Of a DNA stretch of 63,022 nucleotides, positions 44,024 to 53,379 are shown piece by piece. The stretch comes from DTBU01 sp964568845 (GTDB lineage Archaea > Thermoproteota > CALKCG01 > B24). The position numbers were made by a program, and so were the translations under genes. Positions within the stretch are counted from its first letter, which is position 1. Every line of letters begins with the position of its first letter. The stretch is from NCBI GenBank assembly GCA_964568845.1, contig CAZMSC010000007.1, positions 1 to 63,022 of the forward strand, written 5' to 3'. The notes under the pieces were generated by a model, which searched no databases, was not told where the DNA came from, and was given only the letters and a program-made list of their open reading frames with translations.

Positions 44024-47000
44024 ATGCAAGTCGGTCTCCTACCTAAAACATACGAGCCTAAGAAGATCGAGGACGAAGCCTCTAAATTGTGGGCTGAGAA
44101 CAAGATATATGAGAAGGTTAAAAATCTTTCCGAACACGGTGAGAAATTCTATTTTCTAGACGGGCCACCTTATGTGACAAGCTCCATCCACCTTGGAACT
44201 GCTTGGAACAAGATAATCAAAGACAGCGTTCTCCGCTATAGGCGAATGAGGGGGTTTAAGGTTAGAGATAGACCCGGGTTCGACATGCACGGTTTGCCAA
44301 TAGAGGTCATGGTTGAACGTCTACTAAACATAGGGAGTAAGAGGGAGATAGAAAACCGCATAGGTATTGACCGTTTCGTTGAAGAATGCGAACGGTTTGC
44401 GTTGAAAAACCTAAAGATTCTCACAGAGCAGTTTAAAAACCTAGGCGTTTGGATGGATTGGGACAACCCATACATGACGATTAAAGACGAGTATATAGAG
44501 GCAATATGGCTTGTGGTTAAAAAGTCTGAAGAACTTGGACTTTTAGAGAATGTTTTAAGAGTTACCCACTGGTGTCCAAGGTGTGAAACGGCTCTAGCCG
44601 CGGGATACGAGGTTTCACAAGAGTATAGAGATGTAGAAGACCCATCAATATACGTGAAGCTTCCCTTGGAAGGCAGGGAGAATGAATACCTACTCATATG
44701 GACGACTACGCCATGGACCCTCCCAGCAAACATCGCCGTTATGGCCCATCCAAATTACATGTATGTACGGGTCAAAGTCGGCGCAGACATCTACATTCTA
44801 GCTAAAGAAAGGGTTAAACCGGTTTTTGAGGAAATTGGAGTTGAATTTGAAATAGTTGAAGAGTTCGAAGGTAAGCGGCTTGAAGGCTTAAAATACAAAC
44901 ACCCGCTTGCTGAAGAGGTCCCTATTCAAAAGGAGTTTGAAAACGCCCACATGGTAGTTTTATCTGAAGAATTCGTACGTTTAACTGAAGGCACGGGTTT
45001 AGTTCATTCAGCACCTGGACATGGTGAAGAAGACTTTGAAGTTGGTTTAAGATACAACCTACCAGTATTTTCACCCGTAGACCACTCTGGCAGGTTTACA
45101 TCTGAAGCTGGTAAATACGTAGGAATGTACATCAAAGAGGCTGATAAGATAATTCTAGAGGATCTTCAGAGGAAGGGGCTCCTCCTCTATAGTGGAACCG
45201 TGGTACATAGATACCCACACTGCTGGAGGTGTAAAACCCCGCTACTGCTTAGAGCCACCAAACAGTGGGTTATACGTATGAGTAAGCTTAGAGAAACGCT
45301 CATCAAGGAAAATGAGAAAGTTAAATGGGTTCCAGAGTGGGCTGGTAAAAGTAGGTTCGGAAACTGGCTTATAGAGATATCGGATTGGGTCATATCCAGA
45401 CAGAGGTACTGGGGTGTTCCACTACCCATATGGATATGTGAAAAATGTGGAAAGCGTAGAGTTATCGGGTCTAAGAAGGAGCTTTCAGAAGCCTGCAACG
45501 TCGAAGAGGTTAAGTTACATAGACCATGGGTTGATAAATTGGTTCTGAAGTGTAAATGCGGCGGAGATATGCATAGGGTTGCAGACGTCATAGACGTTTG
45601 GATGGATTCCGGATCTGCCTCCTGGGCGTCACTAGGATACCCGTCTGATAATAGGGAGTTTAAAGAATGGTATCCAGTAGACTTCATAGTTGAAGGTCAC
45701 GATCAGACTAGAGGATGGTTCTACTCTCTACTAGCTTGCTCTACGTTGGTATTCAATTCAACACCCTACAAATGCGTCGCAATGCATGGTTTTGTCCTAG
45801 ATGAAACTGGCAGGGAGATGCATAAATCATGGGGCAATTACATAGCGCCTGAGGAGGTTATAGAAAAGTACGGTAGAGACGTATTGAGGTTTTACGAGCT
45901 TCAGCACACCCTATGGGAAGACTTGAGGTTTTCATGGAAAGGTGTAGCCGAGACGTTTTCATTTATGAACATCCTCTGGAACGTTTACGTATTTGCATCT
46001 ACTTACATGAACCTCGATAGGTTTGATCCATCTAAGTGGAGTATTGAACAGGTTAAAGGCTTCATGTCTCCAGAAGACTTATGGATCCTATCAAAAACTC
46101 AACATCTTGTAGAGAAGGTTACAGAGGCTTTTGAAAACTACTATCTGCATAATGCCGTTAAACTACTTAGAGATTTCATGGTTGAAGACGTCAGTAGATG
46201 GTATATAAGGCTTATAAGACGTAAGACGTGGATCGAGGAAGAGGCCCCTGAAAAACTCGCATCTTACAGTGCACTATACAACGTTTTAAAGACATTCCTA
46301 CTGTTATCAGCTCCGATAATACCGTTCACGTGCGAATCAATCTACCAATACGTCTTCAGGTTTGCAGAGCCAAACCAACCTGAAAGCATACATATGCATA
46401 AATGGCCTCAATTAGACAAGTCTTGGAGGAACACCGAGCTTGAGGAAGCTATGGATGTTGTCAAAGACATAGTTGAAGCATCAGCTAAGGTTAGACAAGA
46501 GGCTGGATTGAAGCTTAGACAACCTTTAAAATGTGTATTTCTGAGAATTCCAGATGAATCAGCAGGTAAACTTAAACCTTTGACGGATGTGTTGAAAGAG
46601 CAAGTGAACGTTAAAGAGCTGTTTTTCCTCAAAGCTGGTGAAGATGAAAAACTATGGGTTAAGGTAGCCGAGCCAAATATGAGTGCGATAGGTAGAGAGT
46701 TCAGGTCTAAGGCTCCAGCCGTGGCTGAAGCCATCAGAAGAATGTCCAGCGATCAGATCAACGAACTAATCAGCCGTCAAAAATACACACTTAAAGTCGG
46801 AGAAGAACTCCTAGACATTAAACCCGACCATGTCTCCGTTAAGTCAGAGTTGGCTGAAGGCTTCGCCTACGCAGAGCTGAAGAATGGAGTATTATACCTA
46901 GACGTTAGAATCGATAGGATGCTCCAAGCTGAGGGTTTAAGTAGAGACGTGGTTAGGAGAATTCAGTATATGCGTAAAGAAATGAACCTCCCCGTAGACG

Positions 47001-47206
47001 CTTACGTAGAGGTTTATGTAAAAGCCTCAAACCAAGAAACGTTAAACCTTCTAGAAGAAACCAGAGCCTACATAGCCGGTGAGGTGAGAGCTAAGAAGTT
47101 GATGTTTACGTTAGATGAAATACCTAAAACAGAGTACAGCAAAACCTGGAGCTTAGACGGAGAAGAGCTCTTAATAGGAATAAATAGGCTTCATTCATAT
47201 TTATAA
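44024..47206 (+). CDS. ileS: Isoleucyl-tRNA synthetase
   Basis: About 1060 residues, class I. The HIGH-equivalent is SIHLGTAWNK near 45, the editing domain contains LIWTTTPWTLP and TGLVHSAPGHGEEDF, the zinc knot CEKCGKR lies near 470, and the KMSKS-equivalent HKSWGN near 608. The C-terminal anticodon-binding and beta domains are complete. ATG 44024 is preferred: it starts at the conserved LLPKTYEP region and follows a GATGTGAT Shine-Dalgarno-like stretch. The frame itself extends back to 43952. Divergent from nucS. Confidence 0.96.
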   Translation: MQVGLLPKTYEPKKIEDEASKLWAENKIYEKVKNLSEHGEKFYFLDGPPYVTSSIHLGTAWNKIIKDSVLRYRRMRGFKVRDRPGFDMHGLPIEVMVERLLNIGSKREIENRIGIDRFVEECERFALKNLKILTEQFKNLGVWMDWDNPYMTIKDEYIEAIWLVVKKSEELGLLENVLRVTHWCPRCETALAAGYEVSQEYRDVEDPSIYVKLPLEGRENEYLLIWTTTPWTLPANIAVMAHPNYMYVRVKVGADIYILAKERVKPVFEEIGVEFEIVEEFEGKRLEGLKYKHPLAEEVPIQKEFENAHMVVLSEEFVRLTEGTGLVHSAPGHGEEDFEVGLRYNLPVFSPVDHSGRFTSEAGKYVGMYIKEADKIILEDLQRKGLLLYSGTVVHRYPHCWRCKTPLLLRATKQWVIRMSKLRETLIKENEKVKWVPEWAGKSRFGNWLIEISDWVISRQRYWGVPLPIWICEKCGKRRVIGSKKELSEACNVEEVKLHRPWVDKLVLKCKCGGDMHRVADVIDVWMDSGSASWASLGYPSDNREFKEWYPVDFIVEGHDQTRGWFYSLLACSTLVFNSTPYKCVAMHGFVLDETGREMHKSWGNYIAPEEVIEKYGRDVLRFYELQHTLWEDLRFSWKGVAETFSFMNILWNVYVFASTYMNLDRFDPSKWSIEQVKGFMSPEDLWILSKTQHLVEKVTEAFENYYLHNAVKLLRDFMVEDVSRWYIRLIRRKTWIEEEAPEKLASYSALYNVLKTFLLLSAPIIPFTCESIYQYVFRFAEPNQPESIHMHKWPQLDKSWRNTELEEAMDVVKDIVEASAKVRQEAGLKLRQPLKCVFLRIPDESAGKLKPLTDVLKEQVNVKELFFLKAGEDEKLWVKVAEPNMSAIGREFRSKAPAVAEAIRRMSSDQINELISRQKYTLKVGEELLDIKPDHVSVKSELAEGFAYAELKNGVLYLDVRIDRMLQAEGLSRDVVRRIQYMRKEMNLPVDAYVEVYVKASNQETLNLLEETRAYIAGEVRAKKLMFTLDEIPKTEYSKTWSLDGEELLIGINRLHSYL

Positions 47207-47250
47207 ACAAGGATGATTTTAAATTCTCCAATAAATCGTCGAGTGAGATA

Positions 47251-49668
47251 ATGGATTCTGGAGGATTTAAACCGAAGATTAGAGAGAAGAGGTGGACGCC
47301 TGAAAATGAAGCTAAACTTATAGAACTCTGGGAGAAAGAAGAACAGTACAAGTTTAATCCAAACTCCGGCAAAACAATAGTCGTCATAGATACACCTCCT
47401 CCCTACGCGTCAGGAAAGTGGCATGTAGGAGGGGCCGCACACTACGCGCAGATAGATATGGTTGCTAGAAGCCTTAGAATGCGAGGCTATGAAGTACTAT
47501 TCCCCTTCGGAGTGGATAGGAATGGGCTTCCAGTTGAGGTTCAGGTTGAGAAGAAGTACGCTGTGAAGGCGTATGAAATCGATAGAGTGAAGTTTGAAGA
47601 ACTCTGTCGACAGTTCTTAGACGAGGTTGAAGTTGAACTTCTGAACATAGCTAGACGTTTAGGTTTAAGTTGCGACTTTAAAAACTACTATCAAACGGAC
47701 AGTTCGGATTACAGGAGGATTACTCAAGCTACTTTCATAGAGCTCTGGCATAGAGGGTTGATTTATGAAGCCGAGTATCCCGTAAACTGGTGTCCATCAT
47801 GTAGAACATCGATAGCAGATGCTGAAGTTGAGTACGAGGAGAAAGACACCCCGTTTGTATACATGAGGTTTAAAGTTAAAGAGTCCGGTGAAACCATACT
47901 TGTTGCTTCTACAAGGCCGGAGCTTCTATGCACTTGTTCAGCCGTAATGTTCAACCCGAAAGATGATAGATACAAGCACTTGGAAGGGAAAACAGCAGTA
48001 GTTCCAATATATGGGAGGGAGGTTCCCATAATACCGCATCCCTATGCTAAACCGGAGTTCGGCTCAGGGCTTGTAATGGTTTGCTCCTACGGTGATAAGG
48101 CAGACATCCAGTTATTCAGAGAACTTAATTTAAAGCCAGTTATAGCGATAAACCTTGATGGGAGAATGAATGAGAATGCTGGAGATTATATTGGCCTCAC
48201 GGTTAAAGAGGCCAGAAACAGAATAATCGAAGATCTACGTAGTAGGAATATGCTTGAAAAGGTAGAAAAACTACGTCATAAAACACCCATCTGCTGGAGG
48301 TCTAAGGATCCGATCGAATTCGTACTTGTAAGAGAATACTATCTGAAGCAGTTAGACTTCCTAGATGAGATAAGGAAGGTCGTAGATAAAATGAAGTTTT
48401 ACCCTGAAAGAGGTAGACAGTTGCTTTTAGAATGGGTGAATAGTATTTCAATGGACTGGCCTATTTCAAGGAGAAGGTTTTACGCAACTGAAATACCCAT
48501 ATGGTACTGTAAGAACTGTGGCAGGCCGAGCCTCCCAGAACCCGGAAGATACTATAAGCCTTGGAATGAAAGACCCCCGTTCAGCAAATGTCACTATTGT
48601 GGCGGTTCGGAATTCGAAGGAGAGTGGCGGACGTTTGACACATGGATCGACTCAAGTATAAGTCCACTATACATATCGATGTACGGTAGAGACCATAAAA
48701 TGTTTGAAAAGGTTTTCCAACTCGTCCTTAGACCTCAAGGATATGAAATAATCAGGACATGGCTCTACTATACTATTCTAAGAGTTTACCAGCTCTTAGG
48801 GAAGCCTGCTTTCGCATGGGTTAGAATATCTGGAATGGGTTTAGATGAGAAGGGTGAGGCTATGCATAAATCTAAGGGGAACGTTGTTGACCCTGAACCC
48901 GTGGTCAAACGTTATGGTGCTGACGCCTTCCGATTCTGGGCTTCTTCAGAGGTCAAACTCGGATCTGATTACAGGTATTCAGATGAGAAGATTAAATCTG
49001 CATGGCTTTTCGTGACTAAGCTTTGGAACGTGGCGAGATTTATATCATGTTTCCCCCAAGTCGATAAACCGGATAAACTGGAACCGCTTGACCAGTGGAT
49101 TCTCGCTGAGGTTAATAGACTTATTGAAGTATGCCTGAAAGACTTTGAAAACCTCGACTTCTTTGAAGCCAGTAACGGCATTAGGTTCTTCCTATGGCAT
49201 GTTTTAGCGGATCACTATTTAGAGGCCGTTAAACCTAGAGCTTACAATAAAAATGGGGCTTTCAAACCGGAAGCTCAGCGTTCAGCATGGTATACACTTC
49301 ACGAGGTTCTCAAAACTATATTGAGACTTCTAGCACCTATATGCCCCTTTATAACAGACGAGTTGTGGAGAGAACTCTACGGTGGAAGCATCCACTTAGA
49401 GGAGATGCCCGTTAAAAAATCTGTTGACGAGAGGCTCACAAGGCTTACGGAGACGTTGATCGAATTCAACAGCAGTATTTGGAAGCTTAAAAAAAGGCTT
49501 AAAATACCCTTAAGCGGTTCATTGAAGGGTACCGTTTATACGTCGAAAGAACTTGAACCCTTCTCTGAAGACTTAAGGTTGATGCATGGTTTGGAAAGAC
49601 TGAGGTTCACTCCCCCTCCGGCTGAAGCAGAGCAGGTAGGCGGTTCTACTTACTATTCTCCAGTTTAA
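47251..49668 (+). CDS. valS: Valyl-tRNA synthetase
   Basis: 805 residues, class I, archaeal compact form. The HIGH-equivalent is WHVGGAAHYAQ near 52, the editing region is VASTRPELLCTCSAV near 220, zinc Cys pairs are CKNCG and CHYCGG near 422-455, and the KMSKS-equivalent HKSKGNVV near 538. It starts 44 bases after ileS, so the two synthetases are probably one operon. Its 3' end overlaps the convergent ECF-type gene by 23 bases. Confidence 0.95.
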   Translation: MDSGGFKPKIREKRWTPENEAKLIELWEKEEQYKFNPNSGKTIVVIDTPPPYASGKWHVGGAAHYAQIDMVARSLRMRGYEVLFPFGVDRNGLPVEVQVEKKYAVKAYEIDRVKFEELCRQFLDEVEVELLNIARRLGLSCDFKNYYQTDSSDYRRITQATFIELWHRGLIYEAEYPVNWCPSCRTSIADAEVEYEEKDTPFVYMRFKVKESGETILVASTRPELLCTCSAVMFNPKDDRYKHLEGKTAVVPIYGREVPIIPHPYAKPEFGSGLVMVCSYGDKADIQLFRELNLKPVIAINLDGRMNENAGDYIGLTVKEARNRIIEDLRSRNMLEKVEKLRHKTPICWRSKDPIEFVLVREYYLKQLDFLDEIRKVVDKMKFYPERGRQLLLEWVNSISMDWPISRRRFYATEIPIWYCKNCGRPSLPEPGRYYKPWNERPPFSKCHYCGGSEFEGEWRTFDTWIDSSISPLYISMYGRDHKMFEKVFQLVLRPQGYEIIRTWLYYTILRVYQLLGKPAFAWVRISGMGLDEKGEAMHKSKGNVVDPEPVVKRYGADAFRFWASSEVKLGSDYRYSDEKIKSAWLFVTKLWNVARFISCFPQVDKPDKLEPLDQWILAEVNRLIEVCLKDFENLDFFEASNGIRFFLWHVLADHYLEAVKPRAYNKNGAFKPEAQRSAWYTLHEVLKTILRLLAPICPFITDELWRELYGGSIHLEEMPVKKSVDERLTRLTETLIEFNSSIWKLKKRLKIPLSGSLKGTVYTSKELEPFSEDLRLMHGLERLRFTPPPAEAEQVGGSTYYSPV

Positions 49669-50401
49669 CATGTGCTTTTCCGCTTGTAAGCTTCAAAATT
49701 CCGACCCTACTTAAGGTTTTAATGAGCGGTAGTGCCACTATTAATCCTATGACCATTTGGCCGATGTTTACAGGGACTTCTGCTAATGCATAATAGCCCA
49801 ATACTAGGCTTTCGTAAAGATAGTAGCCCAAAACCATCTCTACTCCTCCAATCAGGATGGAGATCGCGTACATGGTTAAATTATGCTCTACTTTAAAGGA
49901 GAATGTAGCCATAGCTAGAAAAACTAGGCAGGCTAAAATCGTCCAGATAACTGTTGAAAGCTCACCTCTGACTATGATGAGTGAGCCCAAGTATGCCTCT
50001 GTAACACCACTATATACAGTTGAGCCGACAATTCCGAGAGTTAGACTGATGAGGGCTGGTAGTGTCATGTTCATAGTTTTTAAACTCCAACCTTTTAGTT
50101 TAAGCTTCTGAACTAGAAGGCCGACTATGAATCCTTCCACTCCCTTAATCACAAGGGTTCCCGGAGCATAGATATGGTAGCCAAGTATTATATCGGCTAA
50201 CATGGATCCAACGCCGCCAGCCACGGCCCCTATGAAAGGTCCGAGTAGTATGGCTGTTGTGTAAACCATTACTTCTCCTAGATTGAAATATCCCTTCGTA
50301 GCTGGCACGTATACCGAGAAGCTTATGGTGGCTACTGTTGTTAAAGCCGTAAATATGGCAGTTAGACTTACCTTTAAAGACTTTTTAGAGGATAACGTCA
50401 T
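49646..50401 (-). CDS. ECF-type transporter S component (vitamin/precursor uptake)
   Basis: 251 residues with six or more membrane segments. GYFNLGEVMVYTTAILLGPF near 35-54 followed by GAVAGGVGSMLADIILGY is the typical S-component core. The substrate is unknown and no ATPase or T gene is near. ATG 50401. A TATA-like CTTAAATA (minus strand, about 50430-50437) lies about 30 bases upstream, inside a long inverted repeat, implying a leaderless repressible transcript. Confidence 0.72.
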   Translation of the reverse strand: MTLSSKKSLKVSLTAIFTALTTVATISFSVYVPATKGYFNLGEVMVYTTAILLGPFIGAVAGGVGSMLADIILGYHIYAPGTLVIKGVEGFIVGLLVQKLKLKGWSLKTMNMTLPALISLTLGIVGSTVYSGVTEAYLGSLIIVRGELSTVIWTILACLVFLAMATFSFKVEHNLTMYAISILIGGVEMVLGYYLYESLVLGYYALAEVPVNIGQMVIGLIVALPLIKTLSRVGILKLTSGKAHVKLENSK

Positions 50402-50424
50402 TATCCTAGGATATGATATCTACT

Positions 50425-50452
50425 CAGTATTTAAGTTTTAACTTGAATACTG
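50425..50452. promoter_or_regulatory. Long inverted repeat covering the ECF gene TATA box
   Basis: CAGTATT at 50425-50431 and AATACTG at 50446-50452 are exact complements. Inside them AAGTT (50433-50437) pairs with AACTT (50440-50444), with one mismatched base each side and a 2-base centre. The repeat covers the presumed TATA box of the minus-strand ECF gene and lies 43 bases before the plus-strand metallophosphoesterase. Position fits a repressor operator. Confidence 0.6.
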
Positions 50453-50494
50453 GAAAACCATATAGTGTTGTAAAAGGCTTATTCTATACCAGGT

Positions 50495-51211
50495 ATGGTT
50501 AAACTCGGCTTAACCGCGGATATACACGCACCAAAATACCTTCCACTCCTCAGAGCATCTATTCAACGTTTGAAAAATATAGACCTCATGTTGCTAGCTG
50601 GAGATTTGGTCTACAGGAATACGTATGATCAGCTTCCTGAGCTTGTAAAGGTCATTAGAGAGTTTTCCCAAGCATCTATAATTGCCTGTTTCGGTAATGA
50701 GGAGTGGGAAGGCTATGAAGATAAGTATAAAGAAGTTGGAGAGATTACCTGGCTTAACGATGAAAGCTTAACTGTAGACATTGAAGGATTGAGGGTTCGT
50801 TTAATAGGTTCGAGAGGCGTACTAGACCGTCCAACCTTCTGGCAGAGGACACATATTAGAGATATACGTCGACGTTATGATGCAAGGCTTTCAAAAATCA
50901 ATAGGATGCTTAGGGAGGTTAAGGGAGATTACGTCGTCGTTATAACCCATTATGCTCCAACCTATACAACACTTGAAGGTGAAGTTGAAAATGCCTGGCC
51001 TGAGATGGGCTGTAAGAGATTGGAGAGTATTATAAGGGAAACCAACCCGCTTCTATGGATTCACGGTCATGCCCACAAATCCACTAAGCCTGAAACTTGG
51101 GTTGGTTTTACGTACGTCTTAAACGTTTCACTTCCAGCTAGAGGCGAAATAGTAGTTTTAGATCTTGAGGAGGTTAAAAGCGAAAGACTTAAGAGAGCTT
51201 GGGGTTCTTAA
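50495..51211 (+). CDS. Calcineurin-like metallophosphoesterase
   Basis: 238 residues with the metal-binding motifs TADIHAP (Asp, His), LLAGDLVY (GD), CFGNEEW (GN followed by E rather than the common H), ITHYAPTY (H) and IHGHAHK (GHxH). The GNEE variant is seen in some archaeal members. Function is unknown, substrates being phosphodiesters or phosphomonoesters. It precedes fbp by 14 bases. Confidence 0.82.
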   Translation: MVKLGLTADIHAPKYLPLLRASIQRLKNIDLMLLAGDLVYRNTYDQLPELVKVIREFSQASIIACFGNEEWEGYEDKYKEVGEITWLNDESLTVDIEGLRVRLIGSRGVLDRPTFWQRTHIRDIRRRYDARLSKINRMLREVKGDYVVVITHYAPTYTTLEGEVENAWPEMGCKRLESIIRETNPLLWIHGHAHKSTKPETWVGFTYVLNVSLPARGEIVVLDLEEVKSERLKRAWGS

Positions 51212-51225
51212 GTTGAGGGGTAGCT

Positions 51226-52329
51226 ATGTCGGATAAGGTAACAATATCCCTCATAAAAGCAGACGTAGGCTCCCTAGCTGGACACCACATAGTCTACCGA
51301 GAGCAGATAGAACTTGCTAGGAAGAAATTGCAGGAAGCTAAGGAGAAAGGGCTTCTAATCGACTACTACGTATTTAACGCTGGCGACGACCTCGAGCTTT
51401 TGATGACGCATAGGGAAGGGGAGAGTAGCCCTAAGATACACGGTTTAGCTTGGGATACTTTTAAAGAAGTTACTGAGAAGGTTTCTAGACCTCTTAAGCT
51501 TTATGCAGCTGGTCAAGACCTCCTCGTAGAAGCGTTTTCAGGAAACGTTAAAGGCATGGGTCCTGGAGTAGCGGAAATGGAGATAGAGGAGCGTAGAAGT
51601 GAGCCTATAGTTGTTTTTGCCGCTGATAAGACTGAGCCTGGCGCTTGGAACCTAATACTATACAAGATTTTCGCGGATCCTTGGAATACCGCAGGTCTCA
51701 TACTAGACCCTGTCATGCACGACGGCTTCACGTTCAGAGTTATGGACGTTCAGAAGGGTGAGTGCATAGACCTATCTACTCCAAGTGAAATCTACAGTCT
51801 ACTGGCCCTCATAGGTACAACAGGTAGATACGTTATCGAGAGGATCTGGAGGAATTCAGATAAATTGATAGCCGCGGTCGCCAGCGTTACAAGGCTCTCT
51901 CTAATAGCTGGTAGGTATGTAGGTAAAGACGACCCAGTTTGCATCGTGAGATGTCAACATGGACTCCCGGCAGTCGGCGAAGCTCTAGCACCATTCTTCA
52001 CACCCCACTTCGTAGCTGGTTGGATGAGGGGGTCGCATTATGGCCCTCTAATGCCCGTAGGCTTAAAAGACAGCAGATGCTCATTCTTCGATGGACCGCC
52101 TAGAGTAGTAGCTTTAGGCTTTCAGCTTTCAGCCGGAAAGCTTGTAGGGCCAGCTGATCTGTTTGAAGACGCAGCCTTCGACCACGCCAGAAGAACAGCT
52201 CTACAGATGGCTGAATTGATCAGGAGAAACGGACCAATAGCTCCAGCAATACTTGGAATGGAAGAACTAGAGTATACTGGTATCGTTGAGACTTTAAAGA
52301 AGCTTCAAAGCAGATTCTTTAAAGTATAA
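51226..52329 (+). CDS. fbp: Bifunctional fructose-1,6-bisphosphate aldolase/phosphatase
   Basis: A 367-residue class V enzyme catalysing the two last gluconeogenic steps: condensation of triose phosphates and dephosphorylation to fructose-6-phosphate. TISLIKADVGSLAGHH at the N-terminus, YVFNAGDDLELLMTH near 48, AADKTEPGAWN and CQHGLPAVGEALAPFF near 240 are family motifs, with Asp-rich metal sites. The Shine-Dalgarno GAGGGG precedes ATG 51226. It implies a gluconeogenic capacity. Confidence 0.96.
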   Translation: MSDKVTISLIKADVGSLAGHHIVYREQIELARKKLQEAKEKGLLIDYYVFNAGDDLELLMTHREGESSPKIHGLAWDTFKEVTEKVSRPLKLYAAGQDLLVEAFSGNVKGMGPGVAEMEIEERRSEPIVVFAADKTEPGAWNLILYKIFADPWNTAGLILDPVMHDGFTFRVMDVQKGECIDLSTPSEIYSLLALIGTTGRYVIERIWRNSDKLIAAVASVTRLSLIAGRYVGKDDPVCIVRCQHGLPAVGEALAPFFTPHFVAGWMRGSHYGPLMPVGLKDSRCSFFDGPPRVVALGFQLSAGKLVGPADLFEDAAFDHARRTALQMAELIRRNGPIAPAILGMEELEYTGIVETLKKLQSRFFKV

Positions 52330-52454
52330 ACTCCCTTCTCTCCCATTTTTTTAATTTTAAAAGATTTAAATGTATTAAATATCATTAGCTCTCAGTATTT
52401 TTAGTCTTATATAGTTTATTAGATTAATCTATTTAAAAAAATAGTCAGTTAACC

Positions 52455-52464
52455 TTAAAAATAG
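52455..52464 (+). promoter_or_regulatory. Possible TATA box for the structured RNA
   Basis: CTTAAAAATA ends about 30 bases before the first paired base of the RNA candidate at 52495, which is the expected spacing for an archaeal promoter. Confidence 0.4.
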
Positions 52465-52494
52465 AGTCTTGACAAAAATTAACCTCGGTCAAAA

Positions 52495-52753
52495 GGTAGC
52501 GTCGTCTAAAGTCGAAAGGTCCCGCTCAACGGAGATTGTTACGTCCCTTTAACCCGCCCTTCGGGGTGGTTTAAAGGTACGTAATAAATCCCAGCGAGCG
52601 AGGCTAAGTAGATAGGTCGTGCGGGGTGTTTCCAAGTCGAAAGGCTTGGAAACGGGCTAACCGCAAGGTTAGCTTAAACCTGCAGAAATGACGTCCATAA
52701 CCACCCCTCGGGTTGGTTATGGAAGGTGGGAGGATCGGCCTCTCTCCGCTACC
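52495..52753 (+). ncRNA. Structured non-coding RNA candidate (~260 nt, unidentified)
   Basis: A non-coding stretch between fbp and the HTH gene. The outermost helix pairs GGTAGCG (52495-52501) with CGCTACC (52747-52753). Inside are: a long hairpin at 52538-52585 closed by a UUCG tetraloop; GTCCCGC (52519-52525) pairing with GCGGGGT (52621-52627); an 11-bp stem with GAAA loop at 52628-52653; a 7-bp stem with GCAA loop at 52656-52673; a 10-bp stem TCCATAACCA/TGGTTATGGA (52694-52723); and GGGAGG/CCTCTC (52728-52744). UUCG, GAAA and GCAA loops occur only on the plus strand, so the RNA is read in this direction. Segments such as GAAAGGTCC and GCAGAAA faintly recall RNase P RNA, but the layout does not match. 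SRP RNA signatures are missing. Confidence 0.65.
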
Positions 52754-52769
52754 TGACAAGCGACATTTT

Positions 52770-53036
52770 CTAAACTCTATATATCAGAATGCTCCGTTGC
52801 CCTTTATCTGTTAAAAACCATTTAACGGGTCTACCTTTACGTTTAATGACAACCCCCTCTTTCTCCAGGTTCTTAATCTGTTTGAATAACGTCTGATAGC
52901 TTATACCCGTGGTTTTCGAGACCTCTTCTATGCTTGTGCATCCGCTTTTAAGGGCTTTTATTATTAAGGTTCTGGTTTTAAGTCCTCTATTCACATTCCG
53001 TATTACCGTTAAATGGGATTGCGGTTCATACTCCAT
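52770..53036 (-). CDS. Small winged-helix transcriptional regulator
   Basis: 88 residues. A helix-turn-helix (about 22-60: LIIKALKSGCTSIEEVSKT then ISYQTLFKQIKNLEKEGVV) followed by a wing KRKGRPVKWFLTDKG. It resembles ArsR/TrmB-type single-domain archaeal regulators. No ligand-binding or metal-binding residues are evident. Convergent to, and 17 bases from, the structured RNA. Confidence 0.75.
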   Translation of the reverse strand: MEYEPQSHLTVIRNVNRGLKTRTLIIKALKSGCTSIEEVSKTTGISYQTLFKQIKNLEKEGVVIKRKGRPVKWFLTDKGQRSILIYRV

Positions 53037-53379
53037 TTTAAATAACTTCTATGCTTTGGAAATTTAAATGTCTATTTTTTGTGACTCTATGAAGGTCTTA
53101 ACCCAGGCTTCTTCACAACCATGATACTCTTTTAAAACCCTTCCTCAGAAGGGAAGTCTAAAAGTTTAACTTTATCGACGGGGATCCTCCCCCTGCGAAA
53201 CTGGTGGTAGTTCACTGAAGCCCCTCACAATTGCCGTTTAAACTATAGCTTTTTATCCTCCCGCATATTGAGTCTTTCACCTATCAAACACAACCGTCTG
53301 CGGCGAACTTGTTAAACCTTTTTAAACTTCTATCTTTAGAATTCTTTTGAAGAAGACTTCCAGAGGTTTGGATTAGCCT
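53037..53379. other. 343-base gap with two GC-rich hairpins
   Basis: No gene. A hairpin CCCTTC-CTCA-GAAGGG lies at 53138-53153 and a second GGGGA-TCC-TCCCC at about 53180-53192. Downstream, a run TTCACTGAAGCCCCTCAC (about 53211-53228) recalls the right ends of IS200/IS605 elements, but no transposase is nearby. It could be a relic or the leader of the following gene. The Shine-Dalgarno AGAGGTTTGG is just before 53380. Confidence 0.35.

Noticed and set aside
52495..52753. Naming the structured RNA RNase P RNA or SRP RNA
   Set aside because: Short RNase P-like strings exist, but the required order and spacing of conserved regions is not met, and the SRP helix-8 loop sequence is absent. Left as unidentified.
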